Positions 1-7,806 of a stretch of DNA of 64,000 bases are shown piece by piece. Source of the DNA: CBDFKQ01 sp965248855 (lineage in GTDB: Bacteria > Bacteroidota > Bacteroidia > Cytophagales > 172606-1); contig CBDFKQ010000021.1 of assembly GCA_965248855.1 (NCBI GenBank), positions 27,968 through 91,967 of the forward strand, written 5' to 3'. The notes under the pieces are model-generated. The model did no database searches and was not told where the DNA came from. It saw only the letters and a program-made list of their open reading frames with translations. Each line of letters starts with the position of its first letter. Positions within the stretch are counted from its first letter, which is position 1. The translations under genes and the position numbers were made by a program.

Positions 1-477
1 TTTAAACCCACCCGAAGTGCCTTCAGTATAATCAAGGATTTGAAATTTCCAATTCTTTTTTTCTGCAAATCGTTGATACATTCTAAATAGATCTCCTGCA
101 AATATTGCTGCTTCATCACCTCCAACTCCACCTCTAATTTCTAAAATTACATTACGGCTGTCATTTGGATCTTTTGGAATGAGCATATCTTTAATTTCCT
201 CTTCCATTATTTCCATATTTGGAGTGAGTTCAATCAATTCAATTTTAGCCATTTCCCGAAACTCCTCATCTTTTTCAGTCGCAATTATGTCTTTTGCATT
301 TTTAATGCTCTCTATCAACTCCAGGTATTTGTGGTATTTTACTACTACTTTTTCAAGTTCTTTATATTCTTTACTCAGTTTTGTAAAATGTTTCATATCA
401 GCCATTGCTTCCGGTTGAACAAGTTGTTCACCCACTTCCTCAAAACGTTGTTTTATGGCTTCTAACTTATCTATCAT
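1..477 (-). CDS. prfA: Peptide chain release factor 1, N-terminal part (runs off the left edge)
   Basis: RF1 recognises UAA/UAG stop codons in the ribosomal A site and triggers release of the finished protein in the cytoplasm. The 159 visible codons begin MIDKLEAIKQRFEEVGEQL and contain the RF1-type EIRGGVGGDEAAIFAGDLFRMY-like block near residues 122-143, which is diagnostic for bacterial class I release factors. RF1 is usually about 357 residues, so the anticodon-mimic loop and the catalytic GGQ motif lie outside the window. The start is the ATG at 475-477. A promoter-like box (rev-comp TATTTTTG) lies at 510-517. RF1 rather than RF2 is favoured because there is no sign of the RF2 programmed-frameshift leader and the N-terminus fits RF1. 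Confidence 0.93.
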   Translation of the reverse strand, partial: MIDKLEAIKQRFEEVGEQLVQPEAMADMKHFTKLSKEYKELEKVVVKYHKYLELIESIKNAKDIIATEKDEEFREMAKIELIELTPNMEIMEEEIKDMLIPKDPNDSRNVILEIRGGVGGDEAAIFAGDLFRMYQRFAEKKNWKFQILDYTEGTSGGFK

Positions 478-509
478 ATTATATAAATCGTTTAAAAAAA
501 ATAATTTTG

Positions 510-517
510 CAAAAATA
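510..517 (-). promoter_or_regulatory. Candidate -7 box for prfA
   Basis: On the minus strand this reads TATTTTTG, matching the Bacteroidetes -7 consensus TAnnTTTG, about 33 bases before the prfA start. No TTG is found at the expected -33 spacing, so only half of the promoter is supported. Confidence 0.33.
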
Positions 518-698
518 CAAAACTTTAGTGAGAGAATGAAAAAGATGTAAAATGTAAATGATCTATATTAAAATAATTTTTTAGTTAATTATTAGTTTAG
601 GAAATTAAAAATAAAGTTTTGGATGTAATGCAATTCATTATTATTGCAGTTATATAAATACTTATAAGATTATTTTAATATTCAATAATAAAAATAAA

Positions 699-1361
699 AT
701 GAATGAGATTGCAGTAATTTTTGATATGGATGGAGTGTTGGTAGATAATTTGAAATACCATGTAACAGCCTGGTTAAAATTTTGTGAAAATCATGGTATT
801 TCACTTACAGAAGATGATTTTTATAAAAATTTGAATGGAAAAAACTCCCGTGATTCTTTTTTATACATTTTCAAGAAAACCATATCTCAGTCTGATGTTG
901 AAAAATTTACTGATGAAAAAGAATCATTATACAGGAGTTTATATTTACCCTTTATTAAACCTGCGGAAGGTTTAATTGATTTTTTGAAAGAATTAAAAAG
1001 CAATGATGTAAAAATAGCTATCGGCACATCTGCAATCCAAAAAAACATTGATTTTACATTGAATAACACTAAAATCAGAGATTACTTTGATGCTATTGTT
1101 CATGCAGAAATGGTTACGCATGGCAAGCCTGCACCCGATATTTATTTAAAAGCTGCAGAAATATTAAATTTATCCGCTAAAAGTTGTATAGTTTTTGAAG
1201 ATGCGCTGCTTGGTATCGAAGCCGGACAAAAAGCAGGGATGAAAGTAGTTGGAGTAACGACCTCTCATACCGTAGAGGAATTAAAACATACCGATATGCA
1301 AATACCTGATTTTAAAGGCCTCACTTTCGATAATATTCAAAATCTTTTACATATTGACTAA
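699..1361 (+). CDS. HAD-superfamily phosphatase, beta-phosphoglucomutase-like
   Basis: This is a cytoplasmic haloacid-dehalogenase-fold phosphatase or phosphomutase. Motif I DMDGVLVD (residues 9-16) supplies the nucleophile Asp9 and acid/base Asp11. Motif II is GTS at 109-111, motif III is Lys143 in HGKPAPD, and motif IV is FEDALLGIEAG with acidic residues at 167-168. The alpha-helical cap between motifs I and II and the length of 220 residues fit the PGMB/phosphonatase-like subgroup. It stands alone between prfA and a convergent ABC gene, so the context does not reveal the substrate. Sugar-phosphate phosphatase activity is possible, and mutase activity cannot be assigned from sequence. Confidence 0.85.
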   Translation: MNEIAVIFDMDGVLVDNLKYHVTAWLKFCENHGISLTEDDFYKNLNGKNSRDSFLYIFKKTISQSDVEKFTDEKESLYRSLYLPFIKPAEGLIDFLKELKSNDVKIAIGTSAIQKNIDFTLNNTKIRDYFDAIVHAEMVTHGKPAPDIYLKAAEILNLSAKSCIVFEDALLGIEAGQKAGMKVVGVTTSHTVEELKHTDMQIPDFKGLTFDNIQNLLHID

Positions 1362-1405
1362 TGTTGCAGGATCACTATTTGAAAATAATTGCGTTACATC
1401 AGTTA

Positions 1406-2115
1406 CTAATCTCGATATATCAAAGGATTGTTTTCCAGATAATTTTTATTTTCATCTATGGTTTTTTGATTTAATATTTCTAAAGCAGGTTTTTCTTTAG
1501 AAATATTAATCAGATAACCATTCAATTCATATAGATTTTGCAAATCATGCGTGATACAGATAACATTTTTTTTATAAATGTTCACCCAATCAGCCATTAA
1601 ATTAAAAACCTTTTTTTTATTATACACATCTAAACTTTGTGTGGGTTCATCCAATAATAAACAATCACAATTTTGAATCATCATTTGAGCAAGCCATACC
1701 ATTTGTTTTTCCCCACCGGAGAGTTTTGTAAAATCTTTTTCGGCCAGATGATGAATATTTAAAGCAGTTAAAACCTCCTCAACAGAAAAGAAATCTTTAT
1801 CGGAATAACTTTCAAAAAAAGATTTGTTAGAGAATGTACCCATCACAACTAATTCTTTTACCGTAATAGCAAATTTTAAATCGTTTTGCTGATTCAGTGT
1901 GGCTATTTGTTTATTATTTTTTAAAATCATATTATTTAATAAAACATCACCTTTATAAGGAATTTGGTTGGTTATGGCTTTAAAGAGTGTGGATTTACCC
2001 GAACCATTATGCCCGATTACAGCCAAAAAAGTAGCATTGGGTAAAAAAAAAAGATAGTTTATTGATAGGAAGATTTTTTAAATAACCCGCAGTAAGATTT
2101 TTTATTTCGAACATT
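1406..2115 (-). pseudogene. ABC transporter ATP-binding protein (metal/siderophore type), frameshifted
   Basis: This encodes a FecE/BtuD-like ATPase that would power an importer at the inner membrane. An ATG at 2113-2115 starts MFEIKNLTAGYLKNLPINK. In the present sequence that frame then passes through a run of ten T (A at 2043-2052 on the plus strand) and stops soon after. Removing one base joins it to SFFLPNATFLAVIGHNGSGKST, giving the Walker A motif and a normal protein of about 236 residues. The downstream frame (1406-2026) holds the signature LSGGEKQ, Walker B LLLDEPT and the H-loop THD. No permease or binding-protein gene is nearby, so it is an orphan here. Alternatives are sequencing error, slippage-based phase variation, or true inactivation. 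The 206-residue form starting at a TTG lacks the first beta strands and would probably fold poorly. Confidence 0.78.
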
Positions 2116-2204
2116 AATTTTTTTAGAAAGTAATAAATCATAAATTATTGTGAATTAACAGATATTGTTTTTATTTAGATATTATCTTTTAAAATATTTT
2201 TATT

Positions 2205-2555
2205 ATGCTTGGTATATTTCTTATTTATTGGATAGGGCGTAAGTTTTACGATTTAGCATTTCTCCACCATCGTTCGCAATGGGGATGGGCTATTTTCGGA
2301 ATAATAATTTATTTTGTATCACAAATTATTTTTGGCATGCTGATTGGTATTGTTGCACCGAATTTGTTAAATGATACAGGAGGAAGTTTCGTTGTTAATA
2401 TTTTAGGTATTGGTATAGGTTTAGGTGTTTGGTTTATAGTATTTAAATTTTTAGAAAAATCGTGGGATAATAATGATTACAAAAGAGGTGAAATTGCAAT
2501 TGAAGCGATCGGAAAAATTTCTAGAGATAGTGAAGAAGAAGAAGAAGGAATGTAA
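2205..2555 (+). CDS. Small hypothetical membrane protein
   Basis: I do not recognise a family. The 116-residue product has hydrophobic segments near residues 1-12, 28-52 and 62-84, which suggests two or three membrane spans, followed by a charged tail that ends in a run of Glu (EEEEEG). It begins with ATG at 2205 and is transcribed divergently from the ABC ATPase. A second overlapping frame covers its 3' end, but that frame has no protein-like character. It is probably an inner-membrane protein with a cytoplasmic acidic C-terminus. No role can be inferred from the neighbours. Confidence 0.6.
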   Translation: MLGIFLIYWIGRKFYDLAFLHHRSQWGWAIFGIIIYFVSQIIFGMLIGIVAPNLLNDTGGSFVVNILGIGIGLGVWFIVFKFLEKSWDNNDYKRGEIAIEAIGKISRDSEEEEEGM

Positions 2556-2605
2556 ATTTTTCTACACAACACTTTTAAAAAATTACATTAATATTTATAA
2601 TAATT

Positions 2606-3700
2606 TTATAAATTTCCTCTCAACTCCTGTTCCCTTTCAATGGCTTCAAATAAGGCCTTAAAATTACCTTTACCAAACGATACTGCACCTCTGCGTTGAA
2701 TAATTTCAAAAAATAATGTTGGCCTGTCTTCAACCGGTTTAGAGAAAATTTGTAATAAATATCCTTCTTCATCACGGTCAACCAATATGTTTAAATCTTT
2801 AATAAGTTGAAAATCTTCTTCTATATTACCAATTCTCTCCATTAAATTTTCATAATACGATTCGGGTACCGATAAAAATTCAACCCCTCTTTTCTTTAAT
2901 TCGCTTACGGTTTTTAAAATATCATTGGTTGCAATAGCAATGTGTTGCACCCCCGGGCCATGGTAAAAATCTAAATATTCTTCAATTTGTGATTTTTTCT
3001 TTCCCATTGCAGGTTCATTGATAGGAAATTTTACATAACCATTTCCATTCGAAACTACTTTTGACATCAATGAAGAATATTCTGTAGAAATATCTTTATC
3101 GTCAAATGTAATGAGCATTTTAAATCCCATCACATTTTCATAAAAGTTTACCCAATTATTCATTCCTCCCAACTCTACATTACCTACGCAATGATCAATG
3201 TATTCTAAGCCTACAGGTTTCACTTCAAAATTGCTTTTCCCGGCTTTATAACCGGGCAAAAAGGAACCGATATAATTTTTCCTTTCAACAAATGTATGTA
3301 CAGTATCACCATATGTATGAATGGAAGCAAGTACAACTTCTCCAAACTCATCTTTATATTTTTGAGGTGATGAAACAGGTGTTGCACCCCTTTTTACAGT
3401 TTCATAAAAAGATTTTTCGGCATCATCTACCCAAAGAGCTAAAATTTTTACCCCATCACCATGCTTTTTAACATGTTCAGAAATTTCGGAATCTGATATA
3501 AGTGAAGTCGTTAAAACAATTCTGATCTTACCCTGAGCCAACACGTATGAACTTTTTCCACGATCGCCGGTTTCAGGGCCTGAATAGGCTATTAAGCTAA
3601 AGCCAAATGCTGACTGATAAAAATATGAAGCTTGCTTGGCATTGCCAACATAAAATTCAATATGATCAGTGCCGTTGATGGGTAGGAAATCCTCTTCCAT
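2606..3700 (-). CDS. hppD: 4-hydroxyphenylpyruvate dioxygenase
   Basis: This non-haem Fe(II) enzyme converts 4-hydroxyphenylpyruvate to homogentisate, the second step of aerobic tyrosine degradation, in the cytoplasm. The 364-residue protein has two vicinal-oxygen-chelate (glyoxalase-fold) halves. The iron ligands are visible: His170 in YIDHCVGN, His253 in VQHIAIATND and Glu332 in FFEIIQRRG. The C-terminal GKGNFKALFEAIE helix that gates the active site is present. The length is typical for the family. The start is the ATG at 3698-3700. No homogentisate dioxygenase is in the window, so the rest of the pathway must lie elsewhere. Confidence 0.96.
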   Translation of the reverse strand: MEEDFLPINGTDHIEFYVGNAKQASYFYQSAFGFSLIAYSGPETGDRGKSSYVLAQGKIRIVLTTSLISDSEISEHVKKHGDGVKILALWVDDAEKSFYETVKRGATPVSSPQKYKDEFGEVVLASIHTYGDTVHTFVERKNYIGSFLPGYKAGKSNFEVKPVGLEYIDHCVGNVELGGMNNWVNFYENVMGFKMLITFDDKDISTEYSSLMSKVVSNGNGYVKFPINEPAMGKKKSQIEEYLDFYHGPGVQHIAIATNDILKTVSELKKRGVEFLSVPESYYENLMERIGNIEEDFQLIKDLNILVDRDEEGYLLQIFSKPVEDRPTLFFEIIQRRGAVSFGKGNFKALFEAIEREQELRGNL

Positions 3701-3918
3701 AATTATAGAATTTTAAACTGCCAATTAATATTGTTATAACTGATATCCGGTTAATTTAATTATTTATTTAAATTATTTAAAGATATTTTTTTAATTTCAA
3801 TGAAGCTCAATTGGTTATACGAGTAAATATTCTCTGAATAAATTTAAAAAAAATCGAACCGGAATTTTATAACAATCTGGTTTTTATTTTGTTCTTCCTA
3901 TAAATAATACATTAGAAA

Positions 3919-3949
3919 TTGTTTTGTATTACTTCCGATTGTAGATTTG
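3919..3949 (+). promoter_or_regulatory. Candidate Bacteroidetes-type promoter of the sdhCAB operon
   Basis: TTG at 3919-3921, then exactly 20 bases, then TAGATTTG at 3942-3949. This matches both halves and the spacing of the known Bacteroidetes sigma-ABfr consensus (TTG-N19/20-TAnnTTTG). It sits about 45 bases before the preferred sdhC ATG at 3995. It overlaps a possible upstream TTG start at 3947, which argues against translation starting there. Confidence 0.5.
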
Positions 3950-3994
3950 AAAAGTTTATTAAAATGCTGTTCTATATCAAAAAAACAAATATAT

Positions 3995-4672
3995 ATGAGT
4001 TGGATTACAAAAACCCTCACAAGTTCTATAGGTCGTAAGCTTATTATGTCTCTAACGGGCTTATTCCTGATTTTATTTTTAACAGTTCACTTAATTGGTA
4101 ACCTTCAACTTTTAGCGGGTGATAATGGGGAATCATTTAATAGATATGCTTATTTTATGGGTCATAATAAATTGATTCAAATTATTTCAATAGGAAACTT
4201 TTTCTTTATCATTTTGCATATAGTTACCGCGTTTATGCTTGCTGCACATAATAAAGCTGCCCGGCCTGTTGATTATGCGTATAAAAAAACAAGCGACACA
4301 AGTACTTGGCAATCGAGAAACATGTTGTTGTTAGGTACAATTTTAATGATTTTTTTAGTTGTTCATATAGTAAATTTTTATGCAAAATCTAAATTTGGAG
4401 GCTTACAGGAAATTACTTATGAAGGCAAAGGCTATCACGATTTATATTTTGCTACTGCAGCTGCATTTAAAGAGTGGTGGATAGTTGCACTGTACGCTGT
4501 GTCAATGTTGGGTTTATCATACCACCTGTTACATGGTTTTTGGAGTGCTTTTCAAACTTTGGGTTTAAGTCACAAGAAATATACCCCTATCATAAAATTT
4601 TTGGGAACCGCCTATGCCATTATTGTTCCATTACTATTTGCTTTAATTCCTATTGTAATGTATTTCTATTAA
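3995..4672 (+). CDS. sdhC: Succinate dehydrogenase/fumarate reductase cytochrome b membrane anchor
   Basis: This is the single large membrane anchor of a three-subunit complex II. It binds haem b and passes electrons to menaquinone. The 225-residue product starts MSWITKTLTSSIGRK and has about five hydrophobic spans (first at FLILFLTVHLIGNLQ). Histidines occur in several spans (TVHL, ILHI, VVHI and YHLLHG) that can act as haem ligands, as in Bacteroidetes and epsilonproteobacterial B-type anchors. There is no sdhD, which fits this class. An in-frame TTG at 3947 would add 16 residues, but the promoter-like box covers it, so ATG at 3995 is preferred. It is followed by sdhA after 60 bases. Confidence 0.93.
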   Translation: MSWITKTLTSSIGRKLIMSLTGLFLILFLTVHLIGNLQLLAGDNGESFNRYAYFMGHNKLIQIISIGNFFFIILHIVTAFMLAAHNKAARPVDYAYKKTSDTSTWQSRNMLLLGTILMIFLVVHIVNFYAKSKFGGLQEITYEGKGYHDLYFATAAAFKEWWIVALYAVSMLGLSYHLLHGFWSAFQTLGLSHKKYTPIIKFLGTAYAIIVPLLFALIPIVMYFY

Positions 4673-4732
4673 AAGTTTTATTCTGATAAAGCTTTTAAAT
4701 ATTTAAAGATAAAATAATTAAAAAATAATTCC

Positions 4733-6646
4733 ATGAATTTAGATTCAAAAATCCCCGAAGGCCCAATTGCTGAAAAATGGACAAAATATAAATTTAATTT
4801 AAAATTAGTTAACCCTGCCAATAAACGTAAATATGATATTATTGTAGTTGGTACCGGTTTAGCCGGATCGTCTGCAGCGGCATCATTGGCAGAATTAGGT
4901 TATAATGTAAAAGTTTTCACATTTCATGATAGCCCACGAAGAGCGCACAGCATTGCCGCACAAGGTGGAATAAATGCAGCAAAAAACTATCAAAATGATG
5001 GTGATTCTGTTTACAGATTATTTTATGATACCGTTAAAGGAGGAGATTATAGAGCCAGAGAAGGAAATGTTTATCGATTGGCACAAGTTTCAGTAAATAT
5101 TATTGATCAATGTGTTGCTCAAGGTGTTCCTTTTGCAAGAGAATATGGTGGTTTATTGGCAAACAGGTCTTTTGGAGGTGCTCAAGTATCGAGAACATTT
5201 TATGCTCGCGGGCAAACAGGTCAACAATTATTATTGGGTGCATATTCTGCATTAAGCAGACAAGTATCAACCGGAAAAATAAAAATGTACACCCGATCGG
5301 AGATGTTGGATGTAGTATTGGTTGATGGCAAAGCCAGAGGAATTGTAACAAGAGATTTAGTTACAGGAAAGATCGAAAGTCATTCAGGCCATGCTGTTTT
5401 GCTTTGTACAGGTGGATATGGAAATGTTTTTTATTTATCTACCAATGCGAAAAACTGTAATACGTCTGCAATATGGAGAGCGCATAAAAAAGGTGCTTAC
5501 TTTGCAAATCCTTGTTTTACGCAAATTCATCCGACATGCATTCCTGTTTCAGGTGATTATCAATCCAAATTAACTTTAATGTCGGAATCATTAAGAAACG
5601 ATGGAAGAGTATGGGTGCCGAAGGCTGTAGGTGACAAGAGAAAACCAAGTGAAATTCCGGAAGAAGAAAAAGATTATTTTCTTGAAAGGAAATACCCGGC
5701 TTTTGGTAATCTGGTTCCAAGGGATGTTGCTTCCAGAAATGCCAAAGAGGTTTGTGACGAAGGCAGGGGAGTTGGAACAACCGGCTTAGCCGTTTATATG
5801 GATTTTGCAGATGCAATTAAAAGAGATGGATTAAGTACAATTGTTTCTAAATACGGTAACCTTTTCGATATGTACGAAAAAATTACCGGAGAAAATCCTT
5901 ATGAAGTGCCTATGAGAATTTATCCTGCGGTCCACTACACAATGGGAGGATTATGGGTGGATTATAATTTAATGACTTCTATCCCCGGTTTATATGCCTT
6001 AGGCGAAGCAAACTTTTCTGATCATGGAGCGAATAGATTAGGAGCTTCTGCACTTATGCAAGGTTTAGCTGATGGATATTTTGTAATTCCTTATACATTA
6101 GGCGATTATTTAACAAGTAATTCGGGTATTAAAGTTGATACTTCTCACCCTGAATTTAAAAAAGCAGAATCAGAGGCGGCAGACAGAATCAAACAATTAT
6201 TGAGTATTAATGGGAAGAGAACAGTTGACGATTTTCATAGAGAATTGGGTCATATCATTTGGACTTATTGTGGAATGTCGAGAACTGCTGAAGGTTTGAA
6301 AATTGCTCAGGGAAAAATTCAAGACCTAAAAAAGGAATATTGGCGTGATGTAAAAGTTAACGGTGCTAATGAGGAGATGAATCAAAGCCTTGAAAAAGCC
6401 TTAAGAGTTGCTGATTTTATTGAATTGGGTGAATTAATGGTAATGGATGCGCTTAACAGAAATGAATCGTGTGGCGGTCATTTCCGTGAAGAATATCAAA
6501 CTCCCGAAGGAGAAGCACAACGCGATGATGATAATTATGCATATGTAGCAGCTTGGGAATTTAAGGGTGAAAATCAAGCTGAAGAACTTCACAAAGAAGA
6601 ACTTCATTTTGAGAATGTAAAATTAACTCAGAGAAGTTATAAATAA
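4733..6646 (+). CDS. sdhA: Succinate dehydrogenase flavoprotein subunit
   Basis: This catalytic subunit oxidises succinate to fumarate using covalently bound FAD on the cytoplasmic face of the membrane. The 637 residues include the Rossmann dinucleotide motif GTGLAGSSAAASLAELG (about residues 41-57) and HSIAAQGGINAAKN, whose His is the usual FAD attachment site. The substrate-site blocks are also present (TQIHPT, and the HGANRLGASALMQG region). The sequence is of the Bacteroidetes/epsilonproteobacterial type, related to fumarate reductases, so both reaction directions are possible. It lies between sdhC and sdhB in one operon. Confidence 0.96.
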   Translation: MNLDSKIPEGPIAEKWTKYKFNLKLVNPANKRKYDIIVVGTGLAGSSAAASLAELGYNVKVFTFHDSPRRAHSIAAQGGINAAKNYQNDGDSVYRLFYDTVKGGDYRAREGNVYRLAQVSVNIIDQCVAQGVPFAREYGGLLANRSFGGAQVSRTFYARGQTGQQLLLGAYSALSRQVSTGKIKMYTRSEMLDVVLVDGKARGIVTRDLVTGKIESHSGHAVLLCTGGYGNVFYLSTNAKNCNTSAIWRAHKKGAYFANPCFTQIHPTCIPVSGDYQSKLTLMSESLRNDGRVWVPKAVGDKRKPSEIPEEEKDYFLERKYPAFGNLVPRDVASRNAKEVCDEGRGVGTTGLAVYMDFADAIKRDGLSTIVSKYGNLFDMYEKITGENPYEVPMRIYPAVHYTMGGLWVDYNLMTSIPGLYALGEANFSDHGANRLGASALMQGLADGYFVIPYTLGDYLTSNSGIKVDTSHPEFKKAESEAADRIKQLLSINGKRTVDDFHRELGHIIWTYCGMSRTAEGLKIAQGKIQDLKKEYWRDVKVNGANEEMNQSLEKALRVADFIELGELMVMDALNRNESCGGHFREEYQTPEGEAQRDDDNYAYVAAWEFKGENQAEELHKEELHFENVKLTQRSYK

Positions 6647-6708
6647 TTTTTGAGCAAACAATTGCTTATTTATTTTAATAATAAAAATAATATTTAAAGA
6701 TATAGAAA

Positions 6709-7467
6709 ATGAGACTTCTCAATTTAACTTTAAAAATCTGGAGGCAAGCCAATGCTCAAGCCAAAGGTAAAATAGAGACATATCCACTTAATGACATTAA
6801 TGATGAAATGTCTTTTTTGGAAATGTTAGATGTTTTAAATGAAAAATTAATTACCACAAATCAAGAGCCTGTTACATTTGATCATGATTGCAGGGAAGGC
6901 ATATGTGGAGCATGTTCTTTGTATATAAATGGAAGGCCACATGGGCCTTCTCAAACTACAACATGTCAATTGCACATGCGTCACTTTAATGACGGTGAAA
7001 CTATTGTTATTGAACCATGGAGAGCAAACCCTTTTCCGGTTATTAAAGATTTAATGGTTGATAGGGGTGCTTTTGACAGAATTATACAGGCAGGTGGTTT
7101 TATTTCTGTAAATACCGGCGTAAATGTGGATGCAAACGAAATTCCTATTTCAAAAGTAATAGCAGATGAGGCAATGGACAATGCAGCATGTATTGCATGT
7201 GGTGCATGTGTTGCGGCTTGTAAAAATGCTTCGGCAATGTTATTCGTTTCAGCCAAAGTGAGCCAGTTAGCACTGTTGCCACAAGGCCATGCAGAACAGC
7301 AGGAGCGTGTAGAAAAAATGGTTGCGCAAATGGATGCCGAAGGTTTTGGCTCCTGCACAAATACCGGTGCCTGTGCTGCAGAATGCCCTAAAGAGATTCC
7401 TTTAGCTTCTATCGCCAGACTTAACAGAGAATATCTTTCTGCTAAAATTGCAAGCAATAATATTTAA
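6709..7467 (+). CDS. sdhB: Succinate dehydrogenase iron-sulfur subunit
   Basis: This subunit carries electrons from the FAD of SdhA to the quinone site in SdhC through three Fe-S clusters. In the 252 residues, the [2Fe-2S] ligands are Cys61, Cys66, Cys69 and Cys86 (CREGICGAC...C). The C-terminal ferredoxin part has Cys161, Cys164, Cys167 and Cys171 (CIACGACVAAC), then Cys216, Cys222 and Cys226, which together bind the [4Fe-4S] and [3Fe-4S] clusters. It is the last gene of sdhCAB, and a strong intrinsic terminator follows 35 bases downstream. Confidence 0.96.
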   Translation: MRLLNLTLKIWRQANAQAKGKIETYPLNDINDEMSFLEMLDVLNEKLITTNQEPVTFDHDCREGICGACSLYINGRPHGPSQTTTCQLHMRHFNDGETIVIEPWRANPFPVIKDLMVDRGAFDRIIQAGGFISVNTGVNVDANEIPISKVIADEAMDNAACIACGACVAACKNASAMLFVSAKVSQLALLPQGHAEQQERVEKMVAQMDAEGFGSCTNTGACAAECPKEIPLASIARLNREYLSAKIASNNI

Positions 7468-7501
7468 GATTAAATAAAAAAATATTTTTAATCAAATGCT
7501 T

Positions 7502-7545
7502 TTTCCTGTTCTATCTCACGTTGAGATAGAACAGGAAATTTTTAT
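7502..7545 (+). terminator. Intrinsic terminator of sdhCAB
   Basis: A perfect 17-bp inverted repeat (7502-7518 with 7522-7538, core CCTGTTCTATCTCA) with a 3-base loop is followed by a T-rich tract. It lies just after the sdhB stop. The T-run is only on the plus-strand exit side. Confidence 0.9.
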
Positions 7546-7624
7546 TTATATCTTTCAATTGAAAAAAATATCTGTTTAAAATCAAATGTAATTACTATTA
7601 TGGGGAAAAATAATACTTTAATTA

Positions 7625-7806
7625 TTTTTTAAACATACAAGGACGAGCTTTAAAAGTTTTGGATTTAAGTTTTAGCCCTTGCATGGCTTAGTGTGCCTTT
7701 GGTTACTAGACGGATATGTTGAAATTGCCTCACATCAACTCTTTACAAAAGCTTAAATGTTTAGAAATAAAAAACTTCCATTTTGTGGAAGTTTTTTATT
7801 TCTAAA
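7625..7806 (+). ncRNA. Candidate small structured RNA between two terminators (class not recognised)
   Basis: The 250-base spacer between the sdh terminator and the 7760-7806 hairpin contains no ORF, yet about 7638-7735 is visibly less AT-rich than normal spacers in this window. It can fold: AACATA (7632-7637) pairs with TATGTT (7715-7720), AAGG (7639-7642) with CCTT (7696-7699), and AGCC (7674-7677) with GGCT (7685-7688). A plus-strand transcript would end at the strong terminator near 7800, giving about 170 bases, a size typical of 6S-like or other regulatory RNAs. I cannot assign a family, and the pairing was done by eye. Confidence 0.35.
7760..7806. terminator. Bidirectional intrinsic terminator at the ettA stop codon
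   Basis: A perfect 21-bp inverted repeat (7760-7780 with 7786-7806, loop TTTTG) has a core AACTTCCA/TGGAAGTT flanked by A- and T-tracts on both sides. It overlaps the ettA stop codon (7802-7804). It can terminate ettA on the minus strand and any plus-strand transcript from the candidate RNA region. Confidence 0.88.

Noticed and set aside
2473..2661. 62-codon plus-strand frame overlapping the small membrane protein and the end of hppD
   Set aside because: It overlaps two better-supported genes, is Lys-rich by base composition, and has no recognisable motif.
3947..3994. Longer sdhC reading from TTG at 3947
   Set aside because: The TTG overlaps the best promoter match, and the family start fits the ATG at 3995.
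5100..5816. Antisense and alternate-frame ORFs within sdhA
   Set aside because: They are shadows of the conserved flavoprotein frame and have atypical amino acid composition.
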